In this document: positions 13,558 to 27,160 of the stretch, one piece after another
Layout of the letters: every line of letters begins with the position of its first letter
Numbering within the stretch: position 1 is the stretch's first letter
Source: Diploscapter coronatus
Taxonomy: Eukaryota; Nematoda; Chromadorea; Rhabditida; Rhabditidae
Assembly: GCA_964036155.1 (NCBI GenBank)
Contig: OZ038422.1
Span: 49,809,201 to 49,873,200, forward strand
Direction of reading: 5' to 3'
DNA length: 64,000 bases
The notes under the pieces: model-generated
Database searches by the model: none
Seen by the model: only the letters and a program-made list of their open reading frames with translations
What the model was told of the DNA's origin: nothing
Program-made: the position numbers and the translations under genes

Positions 13558-13925
13558 TCCCAGATTTTATTCGAAAATTAAAATGAAGACTGACCTTTAA
13601 ACTATGGAAATTTAAGCTAAGGGTACTTTTCAATTCAAGGTCACTGCGAGCAATCTGGTCCCAGGAATGTGATAGCTTTCAAGATAGTTGTTATTTTCTC
13701 CTTCTTCAAATCGCAAGTCCCAGATATTAAATTACCAAAGTACGGGTACAATTTTATCATCTAGATCATTATCAGTTATCATTTCATTATTATAAGGGTC
13801 AGAATATTCGTCTTTTTCTTTTTTAATTTTTCAGCCATTTTTGTGATATTCGTTGTTTTTGCCTAAGAAATTAGATCTTCTTGCCGAAATTCGTCCGGTT
13901 TTCGAATAAAGATTGTTTTTTGAAA

Positions 13926-16900
13926 ATGTTGAAATCATTATTGAAAATGCCTAATTCCAATGCGGCCTCACATCTTCCACACGTTCACTATTTCAACACA
14001 GATCCGGCCATTTGTAAATGACGTCATCCTACCATAATCCAAAAATAAATGAATCTTCTAGGTTATCAGACAGTGCACGCCGTGAACGGCCCGCTGATCG
14101 TCATCAACGATGTGAAATTTCCTCGAATGATGGAAATCGTCAACATCACAGTGTCGGATGGCAGCAAACGATACGGGCAGGTGCTCGAGACTCGAGGGAG
14201 TAGGGCTATCGTTCAGGTGAGGAGAGAGGGGTACTGTAGGCTAACGTCATCCCATGAAAATAGGAATATTGTAAAATGACATCATCTGAAAAGGATTACT
14301 ATAGGACGACGTCAAAAATAATTCTTGATCACTGTAGGTATTCGAAGGGACATACGGTCTGGACGTGAAGCACACGTCGGTCGAGTTCACCGGGGACATT
14401 CTGCGCTGTCCTGTTTCTGAAGACATGCTCGGCAGGACATTCAACGGGTCGGGCAAACCGATTGATAAGGCAAGAAATTAGCATAAGGAAGAGTTGAACA
14501 TTGAAAATTCCTACAATTTATTCAGCATGCATTTTAAAATTTCATTTATCTTTAGGAAGAATTTGCTGATAAGTAAGGAAAAAATCGGTGTGTGAATTGT
14601 TCGGACTTTATTAAAAAGACTAAAATTAGAATATGATTGACTTTTGGATTAAGATATTTTAGGGTCCGCCCATTTTGGCGGAGGACTTTCTGGACGTGAA
14701 CGGTCAGGCCATCAACCCATTCATGCGCGTCTATCCGAAGGAGATGATCGAGACGGGCATCAGTTCGATTGACGTCATGAATTCCATCGCCAGGGGGCAG
14801 GTAGATAAAAATTGGGATCTTTAATTTCAATTTTAGAGAGTGTTCTATAATTTTGTTTGTAAAGGGCCTTCTATTAAATTCAAAAATTTCAGAAGATCCC
14901 GATTTTCTCGAGCGCCGGCCTACCGCACAACGAAATTGCCGCCCAGGTGGCCTGTCATTTTAAAAATACGCAATTTATTTCTGTAATTCTCCGATTGTGC
15001 GTCAATCGGGTTTGTCAGGCGACAAAAGCGGCGAGAAATTCGCTATCGTGTTTGCAACGATGGGCGTCAACATGGAGACTGTTCAGGCAGGAATTCGAGG
15101 AACACGGTATTTTTTTACTTAAAATGATGAATATCATCAATTTTATATATTGTGCGAACGCGGTAGAATAATCGTGTGACTTCCCCTGGGTGTAGATGTA
15201 CACTACTGCTGTCCAATACAGTTGTAGACCAATTACAATGTCTTTATTCCATCATTCGATCAAAGGACAGACAATAAACGAGCCGCCGTGCTACGCCCGA
15301 TCCGAAGAGAGAAGCAAAAATGTGATATGGGGAAAAGAACCCGATTACACGATAAAAGCCTGCAGTCAAAACATAGAAAGAGTGCAGGAAAATCTGTCCA
15401 AGAAAAATCGTCGAGTTTCAAGAAAATTACACAAACTCGCGGTTAGGATCGCTCAAAATAGTCGAAGATCAATTATCATTCGAAGTTACCAAAATAGGAT
15501 AAAAAGGGTGCGTATTTTCACACATATATAGAGAAATATCAAACCCCTGCATTAATAGCCAAGGTTTTACTTATGCTAGTCTTTCCTTATCATACTTTGG
15601 TCCTAATGATCGTTTGTACGCAATTTCTACAAAATTTAAATGAAGATCACCTTTTCCAACTTTCAGGAAACATGGATCAGATTTGTATTTTCCTGAACGT
15701 GGCAAACGACCCCACGATTGAACGAATACTCACCCCGAGGATTGCTTTGACAACGGCCGAATACCTGGCCTTCCAGTGCGAGAAACACGTGCTCGTCGTC
15801 ATGACCGATGTCGCTTCGTATGCGGAGGCGCTTAGAGAGGCAGCTTTAATCAGAATTTATACCATTGGAAGATCTGGCTCTTTTATTCTTTATGCTAATT
15901 TTAGAGGCCTACCCTAAAAATTCTTAAAAATATTCTATTTTTCCTAGTGAAAATTCCATTTCTAAGTAAATTTTTATTATATTGGCTTTATTCAGCATTG
16001 AAAAGTAAGGTTTTTTTTGTATCGAAACATACTTCCAGGTGTCAGCCGCTCGCGAGGAGGTACCCGGCCGCAGAGGCTTTCCCGGCTACATGTACACGGA
16101 TCTGTCGACTCTCTTCGAAAGGGCTGGACGAGTTAGCGGAAGGAAAGGGTCCATCACCCAAATCCCTATCTTGTCGATGCCTAATGGAGGTTAATTTTTA
16201 CAGTTTAAAGGCAAAGTCTAGAAAATAAATACAAATATATCGATTATCAATTTTTTCTTAGATATGATGTTGGTTTTGGTTTTAGGGAAAGAAGAAAATC
16301 TCTTATTTTCTCAAAAAGAATCTTTTTTAATTCAGATATCACACACCCCATCCCGGATCTTACGGGCTACATCACGGAAGGTCAGATCTTCGTGGATCAC
16401 GCGCTCAACTCCAGGCAGATCTACCCGCCCATCAATGTACTCAGCTCCCTCAGTCGACTTATGAAAAGTGCTATAGGTAAAAGTTTTGATTCCTTTTATC
16501 TTTTTGAATTTTTATGATGAAGAGCAGCTTTTATTTTAGATTTTCTAATAAACTAACTTTTTTCAAGGTTTCTATCATGAAAATCAACTTTCATATAATA
16601 TTTTCTTTTTAGAATATTTATTTTATCACTTATATGATGGTAAGCTTTTATTTATCATAAATAAGCATAAGTACTGAATTAAATGAATCGACTTCAGGAG
16701 ACAATATGACGCGTGAAGACCATGCGGAAGTCTCGAGTCAGTTGTACGCCTGCTATGGAGCCGGACAGGACGCTGCCGCCATGAAGGCTGTTGTAAATCA
16801 ATCAAATTTATTGACTTTTTAGAAAAAAAATCAGTAATTTTAGGTTGGCGAAGACGCTCTGAACGAAGAAGATAAACGTCACCTGGAATTCCTACATCGC

Positions 16901-17414
16901 TTCGAAAAACTCTTCATTTCTCAGGGTAATTGTCTTTTTTGCTACTTATTTTTGATTACGTTATTAGCTCAGAGTGTGGTTTATTTCCTTCAGCATCTTT
17001 AGCTAGAGTATGGTCGTAAATTTTAGGAACCTACGAACTTCTATTTTTCATTGCATTATTATTTCAAAGTACGGCCAATCTCAATGTCTATTCTAGTTTA
17101 GATAATTTAGATCAATGTCTTTAATTAGAGTACGATTGTAAATTCAGGAACGCATGAGAAGCGCACGGTGAATCAGTCGTTAGATCTGGCCTGGGAATTA
17201 TTGAGGATCTACCCCAGAGAGGAGTTGAATCGGATCAGCAAAAACACTTTGGACAAATATTATCCAAGGTTAAATTTTCGACCTTTTAAAAATTTCATAT
17301 AAGAGGCACACCTTCTAAAAAAATTGTAGAAGAAGCCGCCGGCCGACGGAGATAGAGAAAAAGGCGAAAACGCCATGCAACACGCCGCATACGAGCTTCG
17401 CATCTTCCGTATAA
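13926..17414 (+). CDS. V-type ATPase V1 subunit B, frame-disrupted
   Basis: Non-catalytic nucleotide-binding subunit of the V1 head of the proton pump. Exons: 13926-14013, 14062-14216, 14338-14469, 14663-14800, 14893-14946, about 14994-15106, 15667-15839, 16039-16189, 16336-16476, 16698-16792, 16844-16925, 17148-17268, 17330-17414. Family blocks are strong: [119 protein letters not shown]. Two introns use GC donors (14470, 15840). Exon 6 is odd: its expected acceptor reads CCG rather than AG, and about 8 bp are missing after GVNMET, so the family sequence changes frame (see findings). The basic C-terminal tail after YYPR is unusual. Worms have a somatic (vha-12) and a sperm (spe-5) B subunit; which this matches is not settled. 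A T-rich CAG at 13834 may be the trans-splice site. Confidence 0.88.
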
Positions 17415-17794
17415 ACAATTCGTCCATAAAATGTCCATAAATGCAATTTACGAACCAACCAAATAAACTTTCTGTCATCAATTCGAAATTTTTGAGTTTG
17501 TATAATGTATAATTCGTCCCACTTTTCTAAAAAATTAAAGTGGGTGAAGGATAGAGGATATTGTGGATGAATTATACAAATAAGAAGTCATAAATTCAGA
17601 AAAATCGATTTATTTTGACCCGCGTTATAATGACAATTGAAATAGTCTTCAAATATTAAGTGGGAATATAAATATTCTAGAGGGAAGATATATGAAAGCC
17701 CAATTTAAAAATCGAAACTTAGCTCTCAATTTGAATTTCAGTACCTGTATTGGATATCAGAGTCATTTTAGTAGCGTTATTTGATGGTAGTAGT
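17415..17794. other. Convergent intergenic spacer
   Basis: 380 bp between the 3' ends of the V-ATPase gene (+) and a Ly6 gene (-). AT-rich 3'-UTR-like sequence; nothing else seen. Confidence 0.5.
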
Positions 17795-18876
17795 TTAGAA
17801 CCTGAGCAAGATAAGCAGAAAGATCAGGAGGATTGGCGTTAGCAGGCAGTACGCCATCGCGGCATTACATCGGTCGCCGTAACATGAACACAGAGTTACT
17901 TCGCCGACTAAAATTAAATATCACGCTACTTTAAAAATCAGAATTTATGCTGGTAATTTACCTGCTGGCGGATCCGTTATTCTAGCGGGATTAAATAACG
18001 CAGCTCGATTTAGCGTTCGGCACTGATTCTGAATATCAACTTCATAATTCAACTAACTAATGCCATGACGTACATGATGATGAAATCGATGGGTTCTTAA
18101 CGCTGTTTGATTGAATCCATGCCTTAGGACTCGATCCAGACAGCCTCGAATATGCTTATAGCCTGTGAACACTCCTGAATTTGAATTTATTAATATTCAA
18201 ACTTAAACATCGACTCTTAAATCTGGATTATTGACTTTAAACTTTATAATATCGACTTTTAAAATTACATTATTGATTTTTGTCTTAAATATTGATATTT
18301 TAGGTTGGTTAAACTATTTATTCTTTTGGTTATTTAATCTATACCAGCTTCAATATCGGGTTCCATCATAGAAACACACACTGAAGAGCACATTACGGTT
18401 GGCATCCCCCTTTCAGAGGACGGGTCTACACATCTATCCGTAAATACCTAAAGTATAAATTAAAACAACTCAAAATTAGAATACACTTTACCTTAGGATA
18501 GATATATGTTGCCTGTAGCCATTTCCATTTAGTCTGATAGGACAGAGACATACAAGAATAGCATTCAAATTGGCGAGGTAGAGAGCCTGAAAGTTCAGTT
18601 AAATTTAAAGATAGCTTAAACTAAAAGGAAAAATAGCAATTAATAAATATAGTAAGCAATAATCAACTAGAATGAAACATCGTAAATTGTTGAAACCCAA
18701 AACTAGTAATTTTGCTTACTATCTTTACCAATGATCATTAAATTCAATTATTTAAGCCTCAAATTTTGAATAGTTTAACCTAAGATATCATCACCGTAAG
18801 CGTGCACTCGACAGGAAATCTGTGTAATTAAGAAGAATAGTACCAAGTAGAGACTTTGGCACAGATCCACCAGCAT
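17795..18876 (-). CDS. Ly6-like secreted or membrane-anchored protein
   Basis: Six exons on the minus strand (18876-18780, 18586-18492, 18447-18345, 18174-18074, 18028-17962, 17907-17795) give about 191 residues with every phase matching. A signal peptide (residues 1 to about 26, LYLVLFFLITQISC) is followed by FECYSCMS, then Cys-rich segments, a GYKHIRGCLDRVLRHGFN block and the closing LCSCYGDRCN, the CxxxxCN end of a Ly6/uPAR fold. The last 18 residues are strongly hydrophobic, as in a GPI signal or membrane anchor. The spacing, with an extra loop around the GC-x(2)-R block, recalls the worm ODR-2/HOT group, but this is a memory-based resemblance. An upstream exon at 23333-23711 has the same end phase and might be an alternative first exon. 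Confidence 0.75.
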
Positions 18877-21800
18877 TTATATCAATCAACTGCCTTTCTT
18901 CGTCATTTCATGAACCTATTAATGGCAATGATAAGGCATAGGATTGCAAAACGGAAATTATACGCATTCGAAATTTGAAATTCAATATTAAAATGATTAC
19001 ATGATGAAGAAACGGCATAAAACTCAAATAAAATATAAAATTTCGGATATCATATCCGGTAAATGAGCCGGGATATTCGAGACCTCACACCTGTGTGTCC
19101 TCTTAACTTTTAGCTTAACCCCAAACCTGATGAGTAATGACGGATGGGATATATTAGCCACGAGAGGGCGAGCTTCAGAGGTGTCAATTCAATCTCTTGC
19201 ACTCTTTTAAATCAGAGAGCACATAATTCGAAGAGAGTAGAAAGAAGCAAAACGGAATAGCGTATATTGTTTAGAGTGCAAAAAGATGCAAAAGAATGCA
19301 CAACTGTTTCGGGCAAAGAGTAGGTAAATAAAATATGTGGTAAATTAAACCTGACTTTTTATATTTGAAAAGTAAAGTTTGTATTTTAAACCGTTAATTA
19401 ATAAAAGTAACGAGCAAAACAATAGATGACCAATTTTGATTACTTTGTTATAGTGGGATAGCCTTTAATTTTTGCTTGATACTTTTATCAATTGACCTAT
19501 TTTATATGTGAAATTTGAGCTAAATTTGAAATTTCGATTTTTGGGAACATTCCGAAATTGATGATGAAGAGCTTGAAAGCTTGGAAGCTAGTGGCTTGAA
19601 CAGAAAGAGATATCTCTCGAGGGGATAAAATGCAGATTATGAGGTTAAGCTGATGGTGGATTTCACAAACCCCTCTGAATCTTTCGAAAAATTTAGGTCA
19701 GAAAATCCGGAAACTTCAGAGCTAATATTTTATCGGATATCACTTCGATTTAATGGGCTTTGTGTCAGGACATTTTTACGGTGACAAACGCTCTTTCATT
19801 TAGCCGCTCCTCTAAATACCCCATTAAATTAAAGGTACCCTCGAAAATTTTATGTCAATAAAAATATCTCAGCAGAGGTGAAAAGTATTAGAACACTTGT
19901 TTTGGGGTAATAAAAATTGATTGATCTCTGTGTATACTAGATGATAAATGTGGAGATGTAATGATAATGGAATTAAAACTAACGCGATTTAGCGAGTTTA
20001 ACGAAGATTACGCTTAAAAAGACATATTAAAGTTTGTCCAATTCCCACAGGGAAATGTCAAGCGCAAAAACACGGCAGAAACCGATAATGTCGCCGTGAC
20101 AAATTGAGAAATGTGGCTTAGGCTTGAGACGAAGAAATTGGAAAACACGTTAGTTATAAAAGTTAGTAGCTCTAAATTTTAACAGATCATTATTTAACGC
20201 TACTTTAAACTTAAAATATAATTCATACTCGCGCTAAATTTAATAAATCAGGAATAAGTGTAATTTTAAAATTAACATATAAATTAAACTAGCGCTAAAT
20301 CTTAGCGAGTCTTAATTTAATGCTAAATTTTCAAGGCTAAAGTTAATTTTAAAATATTTCAATACTACAGTAATCTCTCAAATCTGAGATTGCGGTTGTT
20401 TAGCGGTGAGTTAGAACAAAGTGGTGTCGGTAGCCGCCTTTGATACATCAAGTTGTAATGGAGGAAAGCGGGAAATAGTATATGAAAGTCAGAGATAACC
20501 AGACGGCGAAAACACCACTCGAACATGTAGATGATACATCATTTTGAAGATGGATGGGCTAAAATGAAGATATTCAGGATATTCCAAAGCCTATAGACAC
20601 TTTCCACAGGTTAAGCGATGTCTACGCGTTAAATCTGACCGGATATGGACCTAGATGTATTAATGGGTTTACGAGGTTTATGAAATCTAAAATGTTTTAA
20701 CTAATTATTATATAAAAGCTATTGTTAAAACGTGTTTTAAATGGTCTATATTTTAAATTAGGTATAAATATTGGAGCCTAAGGTATTTTTCAGGAAAATT
20801 ATAATTGGAGGTCAATTATAGAGGCTCTAAGAAGTCCTAGGCTTTAATATCGGACTTGATATAGCTTAGTGTGGGAAAGTGAGTATTCAATAGAAAAGAA
20901 GAGGGAATATTGAATTGTGAAAAATGGAATGGAATGAAAGGAAATCCAGGGCCCCTGAATGAAATGAATATGCAATATGGAAATCAATGAACGGAAATTC
21001 GAGACGCCGTGACGTCATCTGCAGATTCCGAATTCTGATGTCGCGACGTCTCGAGATTCAGAAGCCGACGACGTCATTAATAGTTACAAAAATAGGATGA
21101 CTAACAATAAGGTCTCTATTCCGGAGAAAATGATCCCAAGGAAATGAGTGAAATTGAGAGCCAATTGGAGTTTGGGGAATAGCATTGGAATTGGGAGAGT
21201 AGAAAAGAAGCAGAGAGTTACCATCAGAAGCATTTTTCTCGTTGAAAACAATCCGATTTGAAAGGACCTCTTTCTTCGTCCAAGAGAAACTAGATATGGA
21301 GCCGTTTATATATGTACTTGTATTGAATGGGTAAACATTGTATTTTACATCTACTTGCATATTTTTCTGCTAAAAACATGCAAAAATGCAGAAAAATCTA
21401 GTTTCTTTTTTCAAAGTGTTGCTTAATAACGTAATTGCGCTGCACACGAGAATGTTAAATCAGCGACAGGAGTTTTGAATTTATAAAATTTTCACGACCA
21501 CCCAAAATGGAATGCGAAAGTGAAAGATTTTCGTAGGCTTGAATTTAAAAGGTATGAGAGTATCCAGTAACTTTGCCTAAACGTTAAAGCGCATATCTAG
21601 GATCTCGATAAAAACAAATCATTAATTTCCTTGAGAACGCAGATTTATAAATACGCATGAATTCTATATTTCACAGGAAATCGAGAAGACGAAGATATTA
21701 CATATTTGGAATCTAAGCTCGTTTTCCAAAGCTAGGGCATGATTTAATTAATGAAGCTTTGCTTGTTATGAATGGTATGAATGAAGGAAGGAGGTGGCAT

Positions 21801-23332
21801 ATTTTCAGATTCCAGCCTAAAAGCCGAATATTGATTAATTAAATTATAAAGTTCTGGTCAGAGATGTGGCGAAATTTAAATTGGCCCAGAGAAAATTGTA
21901 CCTCGACAATTGTAGGTAAAGAATTGGCAGAGGGAAGATAATTACCTTCAGGGGAAAAGGCAGGTAAAGGAGAAAATCTTTAGGGCTACTGCCCGTGGAA
22001 AAAGAAATGAAATTGCAGGACTCAAATCTCCCTACTCCCTTAAAAATTGCATCATAAGTTAGCCAATCAAATAAAATCTTATGCGCTATTCTGAATCCTA
22101 GGGCAATGATGTAGAAAACAGACTCTAGAAGTTCAATATGAACTTTACTCATTTTGGAAAACACTAACATTTGTAATTTTTCAAAACGAATGAAGTTTAT
22201 ATTGATTAAATTCTCAGAATTTAAAAGGACTCCTTAAAGTTGGTCAAAATTGCGTTCAACAGGAAGTTGAATTATGCAAATATCTAAAAGGACAGCGAAA
22301 AGGGGGCGTGGCTAAGTGTTGTGACAGCCGGTTTGCACCAGCAAATTGAGTGCGGATAACTCGATCAAACGCAAGATGCGCTTCAAGAACTCAAAGAATT
22401 AGAGGCCATTATTAGCAAATGGATATATGAAATCCTGTCCATTTGAAAGATAAAAACGATCTAAATGTTGCACATTTAAGGTAAAAAAAACTCGAGAATA
22501 TCATCAGTTTTATAAATTTAAAGTTAGTTAACTGGAAGTTCAAGGAACGTATGCATTAAATGCAATTTATATCTCGATTTAAAAGGTTATACTTTGCTCA
22601 CATTGTGAGAAAATTTATCGATATAACTTAATGTTACAGGAAATTCAAAGATCTGAAAAAGCAGGATACGAATTCCCACTCATATCGTATGAAACCGATC
22701 TATAAAGTTGCATTTGGACAAAAACTTAACGAATATGAGCTTCAAGTTCTAAAAACTAGGAGGATAAGAAAAGTTAGACACTATTTCCAAGCCTTGAAGG
22801 CCCATTAGCCGTATTAGATGGACGCCTCTCCTCTCTCGAACCATCGGTTTCGCTTCATTATTCACAGGGGAATGTGCAAAATGTGCCAAGACTGACCATG
22901 TTAGGAATGCTCGTGGAAATATCACATGAAATTCAGAGGAAATAAGAAACGAAGAGAACTTGAGAAATGATCATGCTCTTCGAATGAAGATCTTACACAC
23001 AAATTGTGAAAATTTGACGCAAGATTATTCGAAATTAGCATAATTTCAACACATTTTTCCCGCTCCAAAAATGAACAGACTTGGAACTTTCTCCACCGCA
23101 AAAATTTGCCATCATCTTGTCCCACATTATTAAGGATAGTAATTCAAGACTGACGAACTAATTTACCGCATAAGGGATATTTGCGGTGAAAAAGTCTCAA
23201 GTCTAAAAATGACATAGATAATTTTCTATAAACTATGCACAGAAGTCTCAATCTTTCGATACAATCTGAGGGTCATTCTTTTAATTTTAAACTTAAGTAT
23301 TGGCAAGAATGAGACTAAAATTAGATACTTAC
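18877..23332. other. Long gene-poor tract
   Basis: About 4.5 kb without a supported gene. The plus strand is AT-rich and somewhat purine-rich. Minus-strand frames at 21058-21360, 21844-22170 and 22922-23125 have no domain and no flanking splice sites in phase. It could be an intron if the exon at 23333-23711 joins the Ly6 gene at 17795-18876. Confidence 0.4.
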
Positions 23333-23711
23333 TGTAAGTCCGGACTTTCTTGTACACCGTCTGACTGTAGTCCGTCCTAACGAACTCTGTCTGATCGTCT
23401 TCCGTAGCGAATCTTCCCGGTCTCCTTTCGGGATGTTCCGGATTGATCCACGAAGTTCGCAGGCTTTCAAGTTGATCTTCACCCTGCTCATCTCGACGAA
23501 CAGGGTCTTGAATGACGGTTTGCTCCATTGGCAAGTAGTCGGGTTCTAGATCATGCGACGACTTTTCTTCTTCGTCATTTCGGCTCCAGAAGGCCGACGT
23601 CGTCTCGTGACGCCTATGACGATGCCTCAATGATGACGTCATTTTTGATGACGTCGTCACAGGAATATAATAGAGGAGTAATAAAAGATGTAGAATACGT
23701 CCCACGAGCAT
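23333..23711 (-). CDS. First exon of secreted protein, partial
   Basis: A 379 bp minus-strand exon of 126 codons plus one base. It begins with a clear signal peptide (MLVGRILHLLLLLYYIP, then VTTSS), continues as a charged, Arg/Glu/Asp-rich segment with no domain I recognise, and ends at a strong donor (ACA|GTAAGT). No stop precedes the donor, so it is the 5' end of a longer gene whose next exon I could not place with confidence. Its end phase is the same as that of exon 1 of the Ly6 gene 4.5 kb downstream on the same strand, so an alternative first exon is one option. Codon use is richer in GC than its surroundings, which supports real coding. Confidence 0.5.
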
Positions 23712-26700
23712 TTATTCCACATTTCATGTCATAATCTAAAATATAGTATTCTTTTAAAAAAAATGAAAAACCACGGAAAAATATGATTTCGAGCGAAAGT
23801 TGAAAGATTTTGAGTGAAGCATTTTCTTCAGCCTTGGACTTTAATAATTGCGCTTTTTCTCCATAGAATTTCATTCAGAGAAAAGTAGGAGGCCGTTAAA
23901 TTTGGCTATTCTATTTTTTTCACGCAAGCGCCTAAAGTTAGGGTCAAATTAAGTGAGCTAAAATTCGGAACTACATTTTAAAAATAGATATTTAAACATC
24001 TATGAAGAAATGCGCAAATGTCTAATATTTAGCATTGGAGCATGATCAAATATAAACATTTGTCGTCGATGCAGATTTCGAATGAGTGGGCTATTTGCCG
24101 GGTCTTTGTCGTTACAAATTGCCCTAAGAGGAAGGGGAAAAGGAGGAGAAAATGACTTGTCTCAGCCCTCAGTCAGAAGCTGACAGTTATGCATGGGGCC
24201 CACGGCAAAAAGGCACAAATTATGATGTCTTTATAAATGACTGCTTTCGGCGAAAGGCTTGCGTATTATAGATGAGGAAAAACGGGAAAACCACGTTGCT
24301 AAGACGCATTAGTTAAATTCCGAAGAGATATCTAGAGATAATTATGGGATTGGATTAAAAGTTAAGAAACCTCCGCTCGCCGCTTTAAAGGGAGATCAAA
24401 TTTAGATAGAAGAAATACAAATTCAGCAAAAAAGATCAATATTTTCAACTTGACATGCTGTTGCTCACGCAAATTTCCATTATGAAATGCGCCTCATAGA
24501 TTCAGGAGATGTGAAGTAGTCCCGGCGTGATTATGACATATAGGGTTTGGCAAAGGAAAGGGAGGGGGAGGAAACATGCCCCTAAACCCATGAAGAACGG
24601 CGCAATCTGCATATATTTTGTGAGATAAGGCTCTGGATAAAATGGGATAAATCAGGTCGCTTCTTTTCTTAATCAGTGAAGATTCGGCAGAGAACTTAAT
24701 ATTCGATCGGAAAATAAACAAATTGTGGACCAAAAACGATGGATATATCTATCATAACAAGATAAATTAAATAAACCCAAAGTATAATAAATGAAACGAC
24801 GTGCGGATTTGTTTAAAATTCTACGCCAAAATTCGAAAACAATGAGTGAAAAGCTTGTAAAGCTACGCGTTACCGCTCCACTGAGTATTTTCGTGGTGAA
24901 AATCAGCTTTGAGCCGAGTTTAAAATTATGCTAGTCGGTTTTCGAACTCTAGGCTTCAATATTGGCGATAGATTTTTGAGAAAAGAAGCAGAAAACACGA
25001 TGAAAAAGTGATATAGATATTCATCGTTGAATTAAAAGAAGAATATTTTCTTTGAAAATAAATGGCTGGAGAATATTTTGGGGGCTAATGCCCTGAAAAG
25101 GCCTGCTGCCCCCATTTGATGCTAAACCAGCAACATTTGACAGCAAAATTAGAAACCCAAAGATAGGCGAGAGAGAATTAGAGCTTGAGAGAATAGAGAA
25201 TCAGAACGGATGACTTTAAGCAATTCCCTCTCAACCCAAAAACTAAAGGAATAAGAATACATCTCTAACTCTTAGAGCTAAGAACACTATTGTTTTAAGA
25301 TTATGGCAAAAAAAATGTGACATTTCAAATATAATATGCCGTATATGAATCATTTTGGATGACTAATTTAACATATGAAGGTTAAGAAAAAGCTGTTTTC
25401 AAGAGTAAACGCTCTCGTCTTTATACCTGAGAAAATCTCAGATAGCCTCGCTTTTTGTATATATTTTTTCACTGGGTTCGGGAAAACTTCCTATTTTGGC
25501 CTGGGCCTTTTTCATGCTATTCTTTGAATACCCAGTCAGAGAAAAGAAATAGTGCTTGAAAATGAGTGAGAAAAAGAAACGTCCATATAATCATCGTTCA
25601 ACAAATACGCTATTGGTCAGTGGGGACATTTTTGCTCAAGGCTCCCAAAAAAGAGATAGCCGAAGCTCAGTCTTTTGAGGGAATTTTTCTCTCTTCCATA
25701 CTATTTTCCCCTTTTCTGCGTCTATACCACTCTATTTCTCTGTACTCTCTCCATCATCTCTCTATCCCCCGCGATATATCTATGATATGCTTATCCCCGA
25801 GTGGCTCATATTCCATTCGCTTCATTTGTATTTCATGCCTCTCTTAGCAAAAGGGCCCCATTTATAAAAGATCATTGTCAAATTTAGGCGAAAAAGTACA
25901 GAGAAATCTAGAAACTTCCTAAAAGATCTTATAAAAATCTATAGTCCGGGAAAAGATATGAATTTATCGATAAATGAAGGATTTCCTATTTAAAGTTATG
26001 GAGAAATTCTTATGGCTTAGGTAGTGTAGTAGGTGATTGAAAATGGGGCTTTTTCTAGCGGGAAAAAGATAGAAAACACGAATGCAACACTTTTTTTCTC
26101 CATCTTTTCTCCCACTCTTTCCCGACGTTAATATATCAAGTCGAAGAGATAGTTTGGAGTGATTAGAAGCTTTGGAATCTCGAAAATAAAAATATCAGGC
26201 TAAAAATAAATTTTCGCAAAAAAGTTGAAATTCTACTGTAACGTCTTTGTACAATGGATATATGAAAAATGAGGTGGAAGAATGATAGAATGCAAGGGAT
26301 ACAAATCGAGAGGAAAGAGAATATGTTTGGGAGAAATAGCGGATAAAGTTGTGAGAGCTGGGAGAAACATAGGATATATGAAGATAAGTGATTAATCATA
26401 ATTGGGTGTTAGCGAGTGACAGCTATCATTGAATGAATGGGAGGCTCCAGGAAAAAACTATCAGAAAATCGGATGAATTTTCTCAAACCGCCAACTTTGC
26501 AAGTTTGATAAACTCATCATATCTGATCATGAAAAATAGGATTTTTAAGCCAAAAAATAAAATAAATAAAATTTTAAATCAAGGAAGATGAAATTCCCAT
26601 ACAAATAAGCTAGAAAAAGAGGAAACAATTGATTAGTGAGTAGGAATTTTAGAAGAGAGTCGAGAGAAAGAGAAATCTGTGAAAATGGATCGGCTCTGAA

Positions 26701-27160
26701 ACCCGATATCGTCAACCATGCGTCGGCCCTAGGCCTGGGTGCCTGACGGATTTAGAAAATTTCGAGAGATATCAGAAATTTTGAGCATATAGGATATAGA
26801 CCTTCAATTATAGAGTACGTATATTATTGCAGAGCATAAAATTTGCTACAACAAATAGTTTCAATGGTTGGTCTTCTTGATAAAATAAACAAGTTGTAAT
26901 ATTTAGCATTGTACAATAATTTAGAAGCTCGATCTTCATGAAAAACGCTGTAAAATTCTGAAAATACCAATATTCAGCTCGAATATTGTAACCCTGGAAT
27001 ATATTTTTGTTTTGACATATCCTGAAGCTTTTTCACACAGAATTCCTGACGAGTTTTGGCACGGGTTTTCAATTATCACGAAAAATGGACTCCGCCTGTT
27101 TTACCCGTATTAAGTTTAAAAATATATACAATATAGTGGCGTTAAATTTAAGAAAGAAAA
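23712..27160. other. Gene-poor tract, nothing recognised
   Basis: About 3.4 kb without supported coding sequence. Open frames at 24494-24733 (-), 25566-25847 (+) and 26163-26399 (-) are made of low-complexity Ser/Phe/Leu/Ile text from pyrimidine-rich DNA. No domain, repeat family or RNA gene was seen. Confidence 0.4.
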
